A DNA stretch of 64,000 nt from Phoebastria nigripes (taxonomy: Eukaryota; Chordata; Aves; Procellariiformes; Diomedeidae): positions 401,043-465,042 of the forward strand of contig JAYKAV010002639.1 of assembly GCA_035582835.1 (NCBI GenBank), written 5' to 3'. The position numbers and the translations under genes are program-made. Positions 24,845 to 35,589 of the stretch are shown here, one piece after another. How positions within the stretch are numbered: position 1 is the stretch's first letter; the number at the start of each line of letters is the position of its first letter. Below the pieces are notes generated by a model. It saw nothing but the letters and a program-made list of their open reading frames with translations, made no database searches and was not told where the DNA came from.

Positions 24845-26085
24845 CATAAAAATCATCATAAAATACTTCAGGTTGCAAGGGACCCTCAGAGGCATCTAGT
24901 GTAGCCCCCAGCCAAAAGCAAGGCTAACTTCAGTGTGAGATCAGGCTGTTCAAGGCCTTGTTGAGTTTGGAAAATTTCTGGGGGTGGAGGCTTCACAGTG
25001 TCCCTGAGGAACGTGCTCCAGTGTTTAGTCAACCTCTCTGTGAATTTTTTTTCCTTATATTTAGTTGGAATTTGGCTGTCTTTTGTCCTTTCTTTGTGAA
25101 CCTCTGAATAAGGCCTGGATCCCCAGGCTCTTTTCTGCAGAGCTGCTCCCTAACAAGCTGATTCCCAGCCTGTACTGTTGCATGGAGTTGTTCAGTTCCA
25201 AGAGGAGGACTTTGCATTTGTCTTTGCTGAGCATCGTGGTGTTTCCATTGACCAGTTCCTTCCTCTTGTTCAGATCCCTCTGAATGACAGCTGTGTCCTT
25301 CAGCACATTGAACTCTTTTTCTGGGTTTGTTGTCATGCACCAAACATGAGGTTGCACTCCTTTCTGCTGCTTAGGTCACTAATAAAGATGTTTAACAGTG
25401 CAACCTCCAGGACTGACCCTTAAGGAATACTACTCCTACAGCTATCCATTAGCTTTCAATCCCTTGACCACTGCTCTTTGAGCCCAATGGTCCAAGATGT
25501 TTTTCCACACAACTTGTAGTTCACTTGTCCAGTCCACATCTCCTCAGTTTGGCTACAGATAAGCTATGGGAGACTATCAAAGCCTTGCTAAAGTACAGTA
25601 AAATGACATTCACTGCTCTCTCCTCATCCACTGTACTGGTCATTTCATTACTGATGGCATTATTGACGTTGGTTAGATATAAATTGCCCTTGGTAGATCT
25701 GATCTGGCTGTTCCCAGAAATGGCTTTCAGAAGGATTTGCTCCATAATCTTCCCATAGACTAAAGTGAGGCTGAATGTTCTGTGGTTCCCTGGACTCCCA
25801 CTTTCCCTTTTTGAAGGTGGACATAACATTTGCCTTTTTCCAGTCACTGGGGACATCTTCTGATTGCCATGATAAAAAGTGGTCTCTTGATGGCTGCTCC
25901 ATCAGCACCCATGGATGCATCCTAACTGGTCCTCTTCTTCTCTTGACTAAAATAAGCAATCTGGCTAAAAGTGCTGTTGCCATACTAATTTCAGTTTTTC
26001 CTGTCTCCACTGAACTTTAATAATAGTTTTCAGGATCTGGTACAGAAGCTTGCAAAATCTATCACTTGAAGAAAAAAAATTCCTG
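24845..26085 (-). mobile_element. Old antisense CR1 LINE with internal deletion
   Basis: Read on the minus strand, this holds a CR1 reverse-transcriptase segment: VPSDWKKANVMSTFKKGKW (about 25,860-25,800), GKIMEQILLKAISGN (about 25,750-25,705), LYFSKAL and LRRCGLDK (to about 25,521). These match CR1 blocks DWKKANVTPIFKKG, GKVMEQLILEAIS and YLDFSKAFD...LRKCGLD. The catalytic FADD region (about 25,350) has decayed to FGA followed by a stop. It continues with AIQRDLNKR...QQYRLGISLLGSSSAEKSLG to about 25,130, then jumps directly to the terminal 3' region (gcaacctgaagtatttta on the minus strand near 24,880). Roughly 150-200 residues of ORF2 are therefore deleted. Frames are broken by several stops and shifts. 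Non-functional. Confidence 0.85.
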
Positions 26086-27235
26086 ACTGGAATGTCAGAT
26101 GCTGAACTGACAATTATTTTATGCATTCAGAGCAAACTCAAGTATTGATTATCATCAACTACTCCTGAAGAAATCTGAATCTCAGTCTTTAGTCAGTTGT
26201 TTTCCTTTCACGTGTCATAAAAATCAAATTTAGGAAACCCAGTTCATAGAAGTAGGACACAAATGACAATAAGACTTTCTCTAGAGACATATAGCAGAGA
26301 CACAAGCTGGAAACATGGGTCAAAAAGCAAAGGTTGCATGAAAGTGATGTAATCATCTAGCAAGACTTTACACTGAGCAAGGAACATGCAGTGGTGAAAA
26401 ATAAACAAAAAGCAGGAATGTACAAGGCCAAGTATCAGCAAGGAGTTGCCAACTTGGAAACAAGTGATCTGCTTCAACCTACCCAGAACTAAGTTCATAG
26501 GTGAAGTGGGAAATCTGTCCTGACCATACTTTCTGCCTTTCTTTTTTAAGAACATATTTAATCTCTTCAACATTATATTTACAAAATTATTCCAGTAAGT
26601 ACACACTAATTCTGAAGAAAAAAGCAAGCAAGGTGGAGAAGAAAAAAAAAAATCTTATTTTGTCAAGTGACATTGAATCTTTGTCCAATTTGCCATGTGA
26701 ACAGTTTTTGGGCAGTGACTCCGGTATGGACTATGGTAGGAAATTTGTTTGAGCTATGTAGTCTCTGTATCTAATTTCCACTTTTGGCACTGTTTTTGGG
26801 GTGGGTTTTTTCCTATTTAAAAAACAAGGGAGTCATATGGAGACTAATTTAACATTGTCATAGGTGATAACTTACCACCTAATAACATTGCACACAGAAA
26901 GAGTTCGATTTCCCAGGGGGACTGTGGAAGGGTTATGGAGGACTGTACATCTTGTTTGCTGAGGGGAAATTCTTCTCTTTGCAATGGGGCTTTCCAAATC
27001 CACTGCAGTCTTGCAGGTTAAGAAAAGGCCTCCCCATTCCTGTGGGCAACACAGCACATACAGGCTTTCTGGGGACAGGCTTGAGAAGAGCCTGGCTCAG
27101 CAGATCAGCCTGATGCAGAGAGACACAACCGCTGCTCAGGCACAGGGGCTGAAGGGGCAGCTATCAGACATTGAAGAGCAACCTCAGACTTTCTGTTCTG
27201 TATTAGCCAAAGATCCTTACACAGTAACACAAGCT
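26086..27235. other. AT-rich non-coding DNA
   Basis: No gene recognised. A somewhat GC-richer patch at about 26,980-27,180 carries a 91-codon plus-strand frame without any recognisable domain; its last codons run into the CR1 tail that follows. Confidence 0.5.
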
Positions 27236-27346
27236 AATTCATTTAGGGACATGGTTTAGTGGGCAAGGTGGTGTTGGGTTGACGGTTGGACTTGATGATC
27301 TTAGAGGTCTTTTCCAACCTTAATGATTCTATGATTCTATGATTTG
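27236..27346 (+). mobile_element. Very short CR1 LINE 3' tail
   Basis: About 110 bases of CR1 3' end: tttagggacatggtttag (end of ORF2, RDMV-stop), then ggttggacttgatgatctta and gaggtcttttccaacctta, ending in tandem atgattct units at 27,325-27,344. It is severely 5'-truncated, as is normal for CR1. The sequence is near the consensus of its subfamily, so it is probably moderately young. Confidence 0.9.
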
Positions 27347-29044
27347 CCTGACCCTTATAGTCATCCAGATTCCCTTTTCTTTTGAAGCAGGACGATGCCA
27401 GCACAGCCTAAATAAACCAGTTCTTAACACTTTCCTAAAACAGAAGAGGAATTCAGCTATTGTGGAAACAATAACTCATAAGTTAGAGAAGACAATGAGC
27501 TTGATGGGAGAGAAACCCAAATGAAATCAACACTCAGTTCAGTCTCGTGAAAAGACAAACATATCACTGAGCAAAGCAGATCCAGGATTAACAGATGTCA
27601 GTCTTCTGCCTCTGATGGGAATTGCATACTTGCAGGTCTGACCTGTGTCCAGAGTGTCTGTCAAACATGGGTGCAACAAACATAGCAGGTATTGAACAAC
27701 CAAGTCACAGAGCAGACAGCTCAAAACACCTTGGTCACCTCAGCACTTTGATGTCATGCACAAAAGGGCATTCAATACTTTTTCCTCTCTTTTTATGGCT
27801 CGCTACAGAATAACAAAAATTGCTTTAGAACATAGCACCCTAAATAGCTTTGGAGGCTGATTAAATGCTTTATTACTGTGTCAGCTATTAAGTTACCTCA
27901 GGGTTACCCATGGCTTTCTATGTTTCAAATCAATAGAGATTATCTCTTAAATAACCTTTAAGGAGATGAGCAAGCAATGCAGCACTTGACTGAATGGTGT
28001 ACATAAACCTCCCAGAAAACAGTTTTATCCCTTATTAACCTAGTAAAATCAGGACAGGCTGTCAAGGTATGCAGGGGTGAGCTTTTTAAACCAGAAGGGG
28101 ATCATTGATTATCTGAGGCCATTTTATTATGAGCAACACAGTGATAACTAACATCACTCCAGTGAATTCAAGACAGGACATGGAAACTGAACGTCACAAA
28201 AGCAAAGGAATCCAGAAAGGTACCCTTNTCCCTCCACCCCCATCACCCAACATTTGCACTTTATGCAGAGCCTTTCATGCAAAAGCAGACATAGAGGCCA
28301 GTCATGGAGGGCTGGGGAAAGAAAAGGGACAGAGAATGAAGCCACTTCTGGACTGGGTCCACTCAGGATAAAGAAAATTTTGCAAGGAAAGGGAAAGGAA
28401 GGAGGGGTTGCCATGGTCTGTCCCAGTCTTGTACCCTTTGTGGTGCCCACACAAGATATCTGGAACTGTTGCTCAGATAAAGAAATGGTCTTGCAAGATC
28501 AAATCAACTAATACACAACCATCACACTTCCTTCCCCCCAAAATAGCTCAGCTGTGGCTGTTTAAAAAATGTAATTCCAAGGAGAAAATAAGCCAGGCTA
28601 ATTATTATACTTTTATGACAGTACATAATATGTACTGTTCCAAAATTTTTTGGACTTCTGTTGTGCTCCCATGATGTTAGTGCTGCACAGTTTTACAAGA
28701 GATTTGCAGACAAGCAGTTATTTTAATACCATAATATGTAAAAGAACCTGTCTTCTCATCCTCTTCATCCTTTTCCACTTAGATCCATTCTTGGCTTCTC
28801 ATTTCCTACTCTAAATTCCCACAAAGTCCACATAAAACCACAGGATAATAGTCACAGATTCTGATTTTTGGAAGGAGGCAACAGCAACAACAAGTGATCT
28901 TGACCAACTGGCAAAAAGGGATGGGAAAAAGGGGTACAATTCCATAGGAACAATTTATTTAGATGAAAAGATCAACTACATGAACACATGACTGACAAGG
29001 AAAATACATGGGAAGATCCGAAGGTTGTTTTACTACAGGAAAGA
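27347..29044. other. AT-rich non-coding DNA
   Basis: No gene or recognised repeat. Frames up to 98 codons at 28,150-28,510 span an N and lack domains. Confidence 0.5.
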
Positions 29045-29305
29045 AGATCAAGGCGGGACAGTTTTTGAAGGTTGTGCAAAGTACAAAGGAACAATTTGAT
29101 CCTTCTGTCCATGGTGGCCAGACAAGAAGTAACAGCTTAATGTGCAGCAATAATGATTGGTGTTAAATATTAGGATGAACTTTAAATTGCTAAGGAGAGT
29201 GAAACATTGTAGCAGATAACCTGAGGGGCTGGTGCAGCCTCCATCACTGGGTGGTTTTAAGAGCAGAAATAAGAAAGGACCTGCTTTGGGCAGTGGCATA
29301 GGCTG
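29045..29305 (+). mobile_element. Ancient CR1 LINE 3' fragment
   Basis: Diverged CR1 end-of-ORF2 sequence on the plus strand. Recognisable pieces: agacaagaagtaacagctta (consensus RTRGN... region), attaggatgaactttaaatt (equivalent to IRKNF), and ctccatcactgggtggtttt (consensus SPSLEVFK). Stops and indels are frequent. It resembles older amniote CR1 subfamilies more than the bird-specific ones nearby. Confidence 0.6.
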
Positions 29306-31303
29306 GGTAACCTCCCCCACCGCCACCCCGGCCCATCCCAGCCTACTTTCTTTGTGACTCCAGAAATGCCCTAACTACCTGAAAGGACAAATTTCTCCTT
29401 AGGAATATAGTGCAGAAATGGAAACTATTCCAAATGGAATATGAAAAAGGCCCCCCAAAAGCAGAATATTCTGAGAGCATCAGTTAAGTGATTGAATCAG
29501 GGATAGAAGAGCGAAATTAAAAACAACAACAACAACAAGAAAGGAGCTTTTATATCTTTACCTAAATGATTGCCAGGTTTGAGGGGGTACTGCTTCAAGA
29601 GCCAGTATTTCCAGAAGCGGTGAAGAAGCACGTTTGTCATAACTGTGATTTCATCCACCGCTTCTGTGGGCAGTAGTAAAGACCTTAACGAAGAATCCCA
29701 AATAATTTCTGTTTTCATTGTTAAAGATGCCTCAGACGCATTCAGCTTTCAAAATTTCAAAACCTGTTTATACCCAATTTGCACACAAAGCCACACTATT
29801 AGAAAGAGCATGAGAGGAGGAGTGGTGTGGGTAAATGAGAGAAAGGACAAAAATGACAGGAGTGACAATTTAGGAGTGTTCAGTGAGAAGTAAGTCGGAC
29901 TGCCAGACTTAACATGCCCTGTCCTCTGCACATGCATGCATGCACGCACATGAACACNAGGCCCGGGGCGTGCAGGGAAAGGTCTTTCTCTAACAATTTC
30001 TTTTTTATTGTGTGTTAATATAATAGCTAAGACACTTAGATAGCAGCTTGTGTATGATTCATCTTGTTTCTAATTATTGACAACTTCAATCAAATATTTT
30101 GCTATTATTTAACATAATATTTGCTAATAGTTAGTTCCCAGTTCTTGTTTTGTTTTCTGAGCATGGGCAACATCATGTACTTCAGCTCCTCAGCACACCA
30201 GAGCAGTCAGTCTGATGCTTTTCACCCTCGGCCCCTTATGATTACNCCCGAAATACCAACACCTCATTGCAAATATTCACTCTTAATTAGAAGGATAAAG
30301 AGTGTCAAGCTCAAAAGCACTAGATGGAGACAGGATGATTTAGGCCCCCCTCTCTTAATTAGGAACCACTTCAAGGAAAGAGGACTCTTTATGTACTCAG
30401 AGTTAACTACATCTCTATAAGCGGGGTTTAAGGCGTGACAGAAACCATAGGACCACTGTGCTGGGGTTTGTTCAAGGCTACAGCTCATTTCCTCAAAGCA
30501 GCTCTTCCTATAACAGCTTATTGCAAGGGGATGAGTGAAAAAACACACTGCCAATATGAATTTCTGCAGATTTAATTATTAAATCAAAGCAATTTTAGGT
30601 CTCTGATGCTGAGTTAAATTTGGGGTTGGTTAGAATATCATTTATTAGATTAATCACGCTGCTTTAATACTCCAGCCTTTGGTTGCAATATACTGGAAAG
30701 GAATTTTCGAAGTGTTGAACCATCCCTGGCATTTTCCAGATGTGCAGCCTCCTTGCTATTTCATTAACATTCACCACTCAAAACCTTTTAGGAAGAACAA
30801 ATTTAGTGCTGTACTGATTTCCTCTGAATGTATTTGCAGCCTGAGACTGACATTTCATCTCTCAGAGTCTGCAAAGAAGACCTGAAGTAGACTGTATTTG
30901 ATTGGCTCAGGTATTTCTTACAAGTAGACCGCTAACTTTTTGTCAATCTGAATAGTTTTACTTGAGTCAAAATATCCTTTTGAAATGGAGCTTTACGTAA
31001 TGGAAGCAGTAGACAACCTTGAGCTGAACACCTTTCCTTCCCACACCACTTAGTCATTCTCTCCTGGCATGGAGGTATTAACAGATGTGCTCAATTGCGC
31101 TGCCCCACGTGATGTTAATGCTTCAAGGCAAGAAGCAAAGACAACGTGTCTGGAAAAGAGAAGGCAGCTGTGACTGTTAAGGACTTCTGAAAAGGAAATT
31201 TGCTGCACAGACTTTCACTGGTATGAAGTAGTGTCTTGCATTGACTTTGGATTGTTTGCCAGTTGCGAAGGAAGCAATTGTATATGTTCTCAGGTATCAG
31301 CCT
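29306..31303. other. Non-coding DNA
   Basis: No gene recognised. Simple sequence: an AAC triplet run at about 29,522-29,537 and an alternating tgcatgcatgcacgcac stretch at about 29,934-29,949. N calls at 29,958 and 30,246. Confidence 0.5.
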
Positions 31304-31304
31304 C

Positions 31305-31596
31305 CCTGCCCATGTCTTTAAGCGATAGGACAAGAGGAAATGGGCTCAAGTTGTGCCAGGGGAGGTCTAGATTGGCTATTAGGAAAAATTTCTTCATCAA
31401 AAGGGTGGTCAAGCATTGGAACAGGCTGCCCAGGGAAGTGGTTGAGTCACCATCCCTGGAGGTATTTAAGAGACGTGTAGATGTGGTGCTTAGGGACATG
31501 GTTTAGTGGTGGACTTGGCAGTGCTAGGTTAACNGTTGGACTCGATGATCTTAAAGGTCTTTTCCAACCTAAACAATTCTATGATTCTGTGATTTT
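31305..31596 (+). mobile_element. CR1 LINE 3' end, 5'-truncated
   Basis: A sense CR1 copy of about 290 bases. It holds an open frame matching the ORF2 C-terminus: [19 protein letters not shown], then [18 protein letters not shown] and [15 protein letters not shown] with a stop at 31,504-31,506. The 3' UTR follows (ggactcgatgatcttaaagg, then tcttttccaacctaaac) and ends in attctatgattctgtgat. Same subfamily look as the tails at 27.2 kb and 38.4 kb. One N at 31,534. Confidence 0.92.
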
Positions 31597-31955
31597 GTCA
31601 GAACAGATATTGCTGACATTATTTACAGTAGTGACCACAATTTGCTGAATTTTTTATAGATACAGATAGATAACAAAATGCAAGAGTTTAAGTACATCTG
31701 AGTCACATTATATAGTCACTGCATCCCATGAAAGATATAGTTCCCTCTCATACAGATATACATATTAAGGCTAAGAAACTGGCAGCTTAGAGACTTGATC
31801 AAACTATTCAGGAGTCTCTGGTCTTACATACACATTCACTAGATGTGGGCACAGAAGCCAGTGAAATGAACCTACTGAATGTCTTACTGTGGTGTGCCAA
31901 AGCAGTAAAATGAAAGGTGCAGCTGTAGGACTTTAGCACAAATCAGAACAGCAGT
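31597..31955. other. Spacer between CR1 copies
   Basis: AT-rich; nothing recognised. Confidence 0.5.
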
Positions 31956-32589
31956 AAAGACAGGATGGCAATGGACTTCAACATTGACAAAAATATAGAG
32001 GAGGTACTAAACCAGGCACCAGTCAGTCATCTGGACTGGCTGGAACTCACCCCAGAGCTCTGGAGGGTTTCAGATGTGAAATTGCAGGGCCAACATGTAA
32101 TCNGTTATGCAAACAACCACGATGCCAGAGGACTGATGTTGCAACTCACATCTATGGAAAGGACTCTACAGGGGAGCCTGGGCACCACAGACTCTTGAGA
32201 TTGACTTTCAGCTCTGGTGAGAAAGTAGAGCCTGTAATGAAGAACAAGAACATGAAGCACACGGGTAGAGACAGTCTGCTGGGAAGGAGTCAGTGTGGTG
32301 TCTGTACCTGCCACACTAACAAGCTGGTGCTTGTGTAGGGTATCAATAAGTGTGTAGATAAAGGTGATCCAGCAGACGCAATATAGTTGTATTCTCTAAA
32401 ACTCTCTGACAAGTTGCAGATGACACTAAGCTGGGTGGGAGTGTCGATCGGCTCGAGGGTAGGAAGGCTCTGCAGAGGGACCTGGACAGGCTGGATCGAT
32501 GGGCTGACGCCAACTGTATGAGGTTCAACAAGGCCAAGTGCTGGGTCCTGCACTTGGGCCACAACAACCCCATGCAACCCCTTCCCCCA
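31956..32589 (+). mobile_element. CR1 LINE RT fragment cut at its 3' side
   Basis: A plus-strand CR1 ORF2 fragment from the reverse-transcriptase core. Recognisable pieces in order: DWLELTPELW (about 32,032-32,061), SQCGVCTCHTNKLVLV then CVDKGDPADAI (about 32,290-32,380, matching consensus SQHGFTKGKSCLTNL and VDKGKAVDVVY), VADDTKLGG (32,413-32,439, catalytic Asp pair intact) and [20 protein letters not shown], then [10 protein letters not shown] to about 32,579. Stops and deletions break the frame between these pieces. Unusually for CR1, the 3' part of the element is missing: homology stops near 32,579 and the inverted-repeat arm begins at 32,590. The loss of the 3' side must come from a rearrangement or an assembly join, not from truncated retrotransposition. 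Confidence 0.8.
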
Positions 32590-35136
32590 ACGTTGCTTTA
32601 ATATAGTCTTATTGATTATAGTCATCTACTACATCCTTTGTAAGGGCTAGTAGAATTTCTTACAATGTGCCAAATTCTGAAGTGCATTCATAAAGAGATG
32701 TAGCATTGAAAGAATTCCCCAAGAGTTATCTGATTCCACTGATGCAAGCTCAGCAGATACCTTGTGATGAGTATTTCTCTAACCTGTTCCTAAAAAATCT
32801 TCTGAGCTTTATTACGTGGACCTATTCTTTCTAAAAAAAAAAGCAGTGTACTAAAAAAGCTACATTGAATTCATGAGAATTTTTGCACTATACATTTTTT
32901 AGTAGGCATTTCAGCTTCAAAAACATGTTTAAGTCCTTTCACTTTAGCATTATTAGATAAAAATTGTATTCTGTCATCTTAGTTCACCATAAACAAGTGC
33001 TTACTTCTGTATAATGAATTAATAAATCAAATGGATGAAACCCCTGGATAAAAAAAAAAAGGGAATTTTTGGCAGATATTTAGGAAATTATTTGATCTCG
33101 TTGGTGATGAATGACTTCCTAGATGACAGCAACTGCTTTGAGCTGAAGAACTTACATCTGTTCTCTGTCCTTGAGAAGAAGTAATACAAGTCAGTACTTG
33201 CTCACAATTGTGGCACTCAAAACGCACCTATGTTGTGCTGTAAGTCATTTCACTGCACATGACAGACAGGCATAACAGCCCCATTTTAGTCTGTATAATG
33301 GCTGAACCCCACTGCGNCAGCGCACACCTCTACCACTAAGCTCCAGGTGTCTGCATGGCCCTTTGGATGCAGATATGCCCCAGGCTAAATTCTGTTTACA
33401 GGGATCTCATAAGCACCGCTTAAGGTGGGGCATGTGATGGGCTTCTTGGCTGGAGAGACATTGCCTCATATTTCCTGAAATTGCATTACATTGCAATTGT
33501 TGGGTTTTATAACCATCTGGTCTTGTAGCTTAGCTACTGTGTTAGAGGCAAAATTGTGTTAAATGGCCAATATAATTTGTATGTTGGAGTAGAACTGTAG
33601 CTATTTGGTATTCTTATTATTCAAAATGGTTTGCAGTTTTGTTTTAGGCTTTAGCTTCTGATCTAAGTGTACATTGCCTGTAGCAACCAGTGGAATTCCT
33701 TTCCTGATGGTTTCGTGGTGGCACCATTGGACCTGTCCGTGTTTTGTTAAAAAATAAAAAAATAACAATCTGGAAATGCTCAATGTGACATTATTAATAT
33801 GATTTCTGCAAAACTGAACAAAACAATCAATCCTTATAACTTCTGATGGAAACTTAATCTCAAACTTCAGGACATGTTTTGTCTATTCTGAATACCAGTT
33901 AAAACATTCACTTTAAAGCAAAGATTGTAAACATGTTGCTGGGGTCATCTAGGCACAGAAGTGGCACTTGTTCAAATTAAGATTTAATAGCAGGATCTGT
34001 TCTTGTAAAATCACGTGTGTGTAAAGCTTAAGGATTTACTTTGAGGCTTTAAAAAAATTCATTATTTTCTTATCCTTTCTTTACAAATTTTGTATCTTAG
34101 AGACCATAAAAATCATACCAATAATTTGAACATAAGTGTGTGTGGCACCTTTTTCCTGGGCCAATTTACTTAATTTGAATGTAATTTAGTCAGTATGGAA
34201 GCCCAGCTTTTAAATGGTAATTTTATAGTAAATGAATATGCTTAATAGCAAAAGAGTGTATGAAAAGAATGTGTTAGCACTGTCCATTGAGGTTTTTTGG
34301 GTTTTTTTTTGTATGGACCACGTCACGAGCTTTGTTTCTAAATTACAGTCCACTGACGAGTGAAATGATCCTTCATCTCTATAGTTACACTCTAATCAAA
34401 CAGCACTAATCTTGTTACTGCTTGTCAGCCTTCTGCAGAGGGAAATAACGGCCGGGGCAAGACAGGAGTGAGGAGAGGCAGGAGGAAACTGCAGAGCTCA
34501 GGGAAGTGAGTACTGTAATAGCAGCTGCTGAAGCTGCTGTACGACTGGAGGATTACTTCGTGTAGTATTTCTAAAGGCATCCCTGGGATNGAGCGTAGTT
34601 TGCCTTTTGCGTGTTAATTCTGGGGATGGGATGCAGCTTAGCTGTCAGTGGGTTCTGGACATGAAGTTAAATGCACAAAATTGCCAGTGCTCGCCAGTGT
34701 TTAAGTTACAGTGGGAAAGACCAGCCTGTGTCTCCCCATGGGACGGTAAATAGCTCTCATTCAAGGCTCAGTCTGAAGAATATTTTGACCCTCTAAGGCT
34801 ACCTGGTGTGTGGAAACGATTGCTCCTAAATGTCAGCCCTCACCAGCCTGGAGGGAGCTGGAAGCCCATGGACTTCAGAGGCTGTCTTACTTCAGAGGAT
34901 AATCTTGCTTATCATCTTGCCCAGACCTTTTTGAAGATAAGGAGGAGGAATGAGCTAATTTAGAAAGTGTCTTCTCCCTGGTGAACCTCTTGTGTCCTGT
35001 GTGTCCTGGTTTCAGCTGGGATAGAGTTAATTTTTTTTTTTCCTAGTAGTTGGTATAGTGCTATGTTTTGGATTTAGTATGAGAAGAATGTTGATAACAC
35101 ACTGATGTTTTTAGTTGTTGCTAAGTAGTCTACTAG
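32590..35136 (+). repeat. Inverted repeat, left arm (2,547 bp)
   Basis: Each position x in this arm pairs with 73,900 minus x in the right arm (38,764-41,310) as reverse complement. I checked this at the outer end, at two open frames, at two homopolymer runs of 10 and 11 A, at the start of the LTR and at the inner end, and found no offset, so no indels. The only differences seen are N calls at 33,317 and 34,590 here that are resolved in the other arm. The content is otherwise AT-rich non-coding DNA with no recognised gene; the last 135 bases are the start of the solo LTR. The 60-codon frames at 33,601-33,783 (minus) and its mirror exist in both arms but lack any domain. Confidence 0.93.
34996..35001. 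repeat. Target-site duplication, left copy
   Basis: cctgtg immediately before the LTR's TG; matches 35,584-35,589 exactly. Confidence 0.8.
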
Positions 35137-35242
35137 TCAAGGACTTTTCAGCTTCCCAAGCTCTGCCAGGTGCACAAGAAGCTGGGAGGGAGCATAGTCA
35201 GGACAGCTGACCCAGCTGGCCAATGGGGTATTCCATACCATG

Positions 35243-35267
35243 TGACGTCATGCTCAGTATATAAAAG
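35243..35267 (+). promoter_or_regulatory. LTR core promoter: CRE plus TATA box
   Basis: A perfect palindromic CREB/ATF site TGACGTCA at 35,243-35,250, followed 8 bases later by tatataaaag (35,258-35,267). Spacing and order are those of a retroviral U3 promoter, with transcription expected to start about 25-30 bases further down. The same pair exists in the minus-strand LTR at 56,830-56,853. Whether it is active here cannot be seen. Confidence 0.7.
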
Positions 35268-35450
35268 CTGGGGGAAGAAGAAGAAGGAAGGGGGGGATGT
35301 TTGGAGTGATGGTGTTTGTCTTCCCAAGTAACCGTTACGCGTGATGGAGCCCTGCTTTCCTGGAGATGGCCGAACACCTGCCTGCCGATGGGAAGTAGTG
35401 AAGGAATTCCTTGTTTTGCTTTGCTTGCGTGCGTGGCTTTTGCTTTACCT

Positions 35451-35456
35451 ATTAAA
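35451..35456 (+). terminator. LTR polyadenylation signal ATTAAA
   Basis: ATTAAA about 190 bases after the TATA box and about 130 bases before the LTR end, a plausible R-region poly(A) signal. Mirrored as TTTAAT at 56,643-56,648 in the minus-strand LTR. Confidence 0.5.
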
Positions 35457-35583
35457 CTGTCTTTATCTCAACCCATGAGTTTTCTCACTTTTACCCTTCC
35501 GATTCTCTCCCCCATCCCACCGTGGGGGGAGTGAGCGAGCGGCTGTGTGGTGCTTAGTTGCTGGCTGGGGTTAAACCACGACA

Positions 35584-35589
35584 CCTGTG
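35584..35589. repeat. Target-site duplication, right copy
   Basis: cctgtg immediately after the LTR's CA; matches 34,996-35,001 exactly. Confidence 0.8.

Larger units (their letters stand above)
35002..35583 (+). mobile_element. Solo LTR of ERV2/ERVK-like retrovirus
   Basis: A 582-bp LTR beginning tgtcctggtttcagctggga and ending ggggttaaaccacgaca, i.e. TG...CA termini. It is flanked on both sides by cctgtg (34,996-35,001 and 35,584-35,589), a 6-bp target-site duplication as made by class II (ERVK-type) integrases. No internal sequence follows, so it arose by recombination between the two LTRs of a former provirus. The same family in opposite orientation forms the element at 56,516-59,068. 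U3 contains a CRE-type TGACGTCA and a TATA box, and an ATTAAA lies further down. Confidence 0.9.

Noticed and set aside
35316..35534. A 72-codon frame in the LTR, present in the same form at 56,565-56,783 on the minus strand.
   Set aside because: It starts with TTG, not ATG, and its conservation follows simply from the two LTRs being close copies. No known domain.
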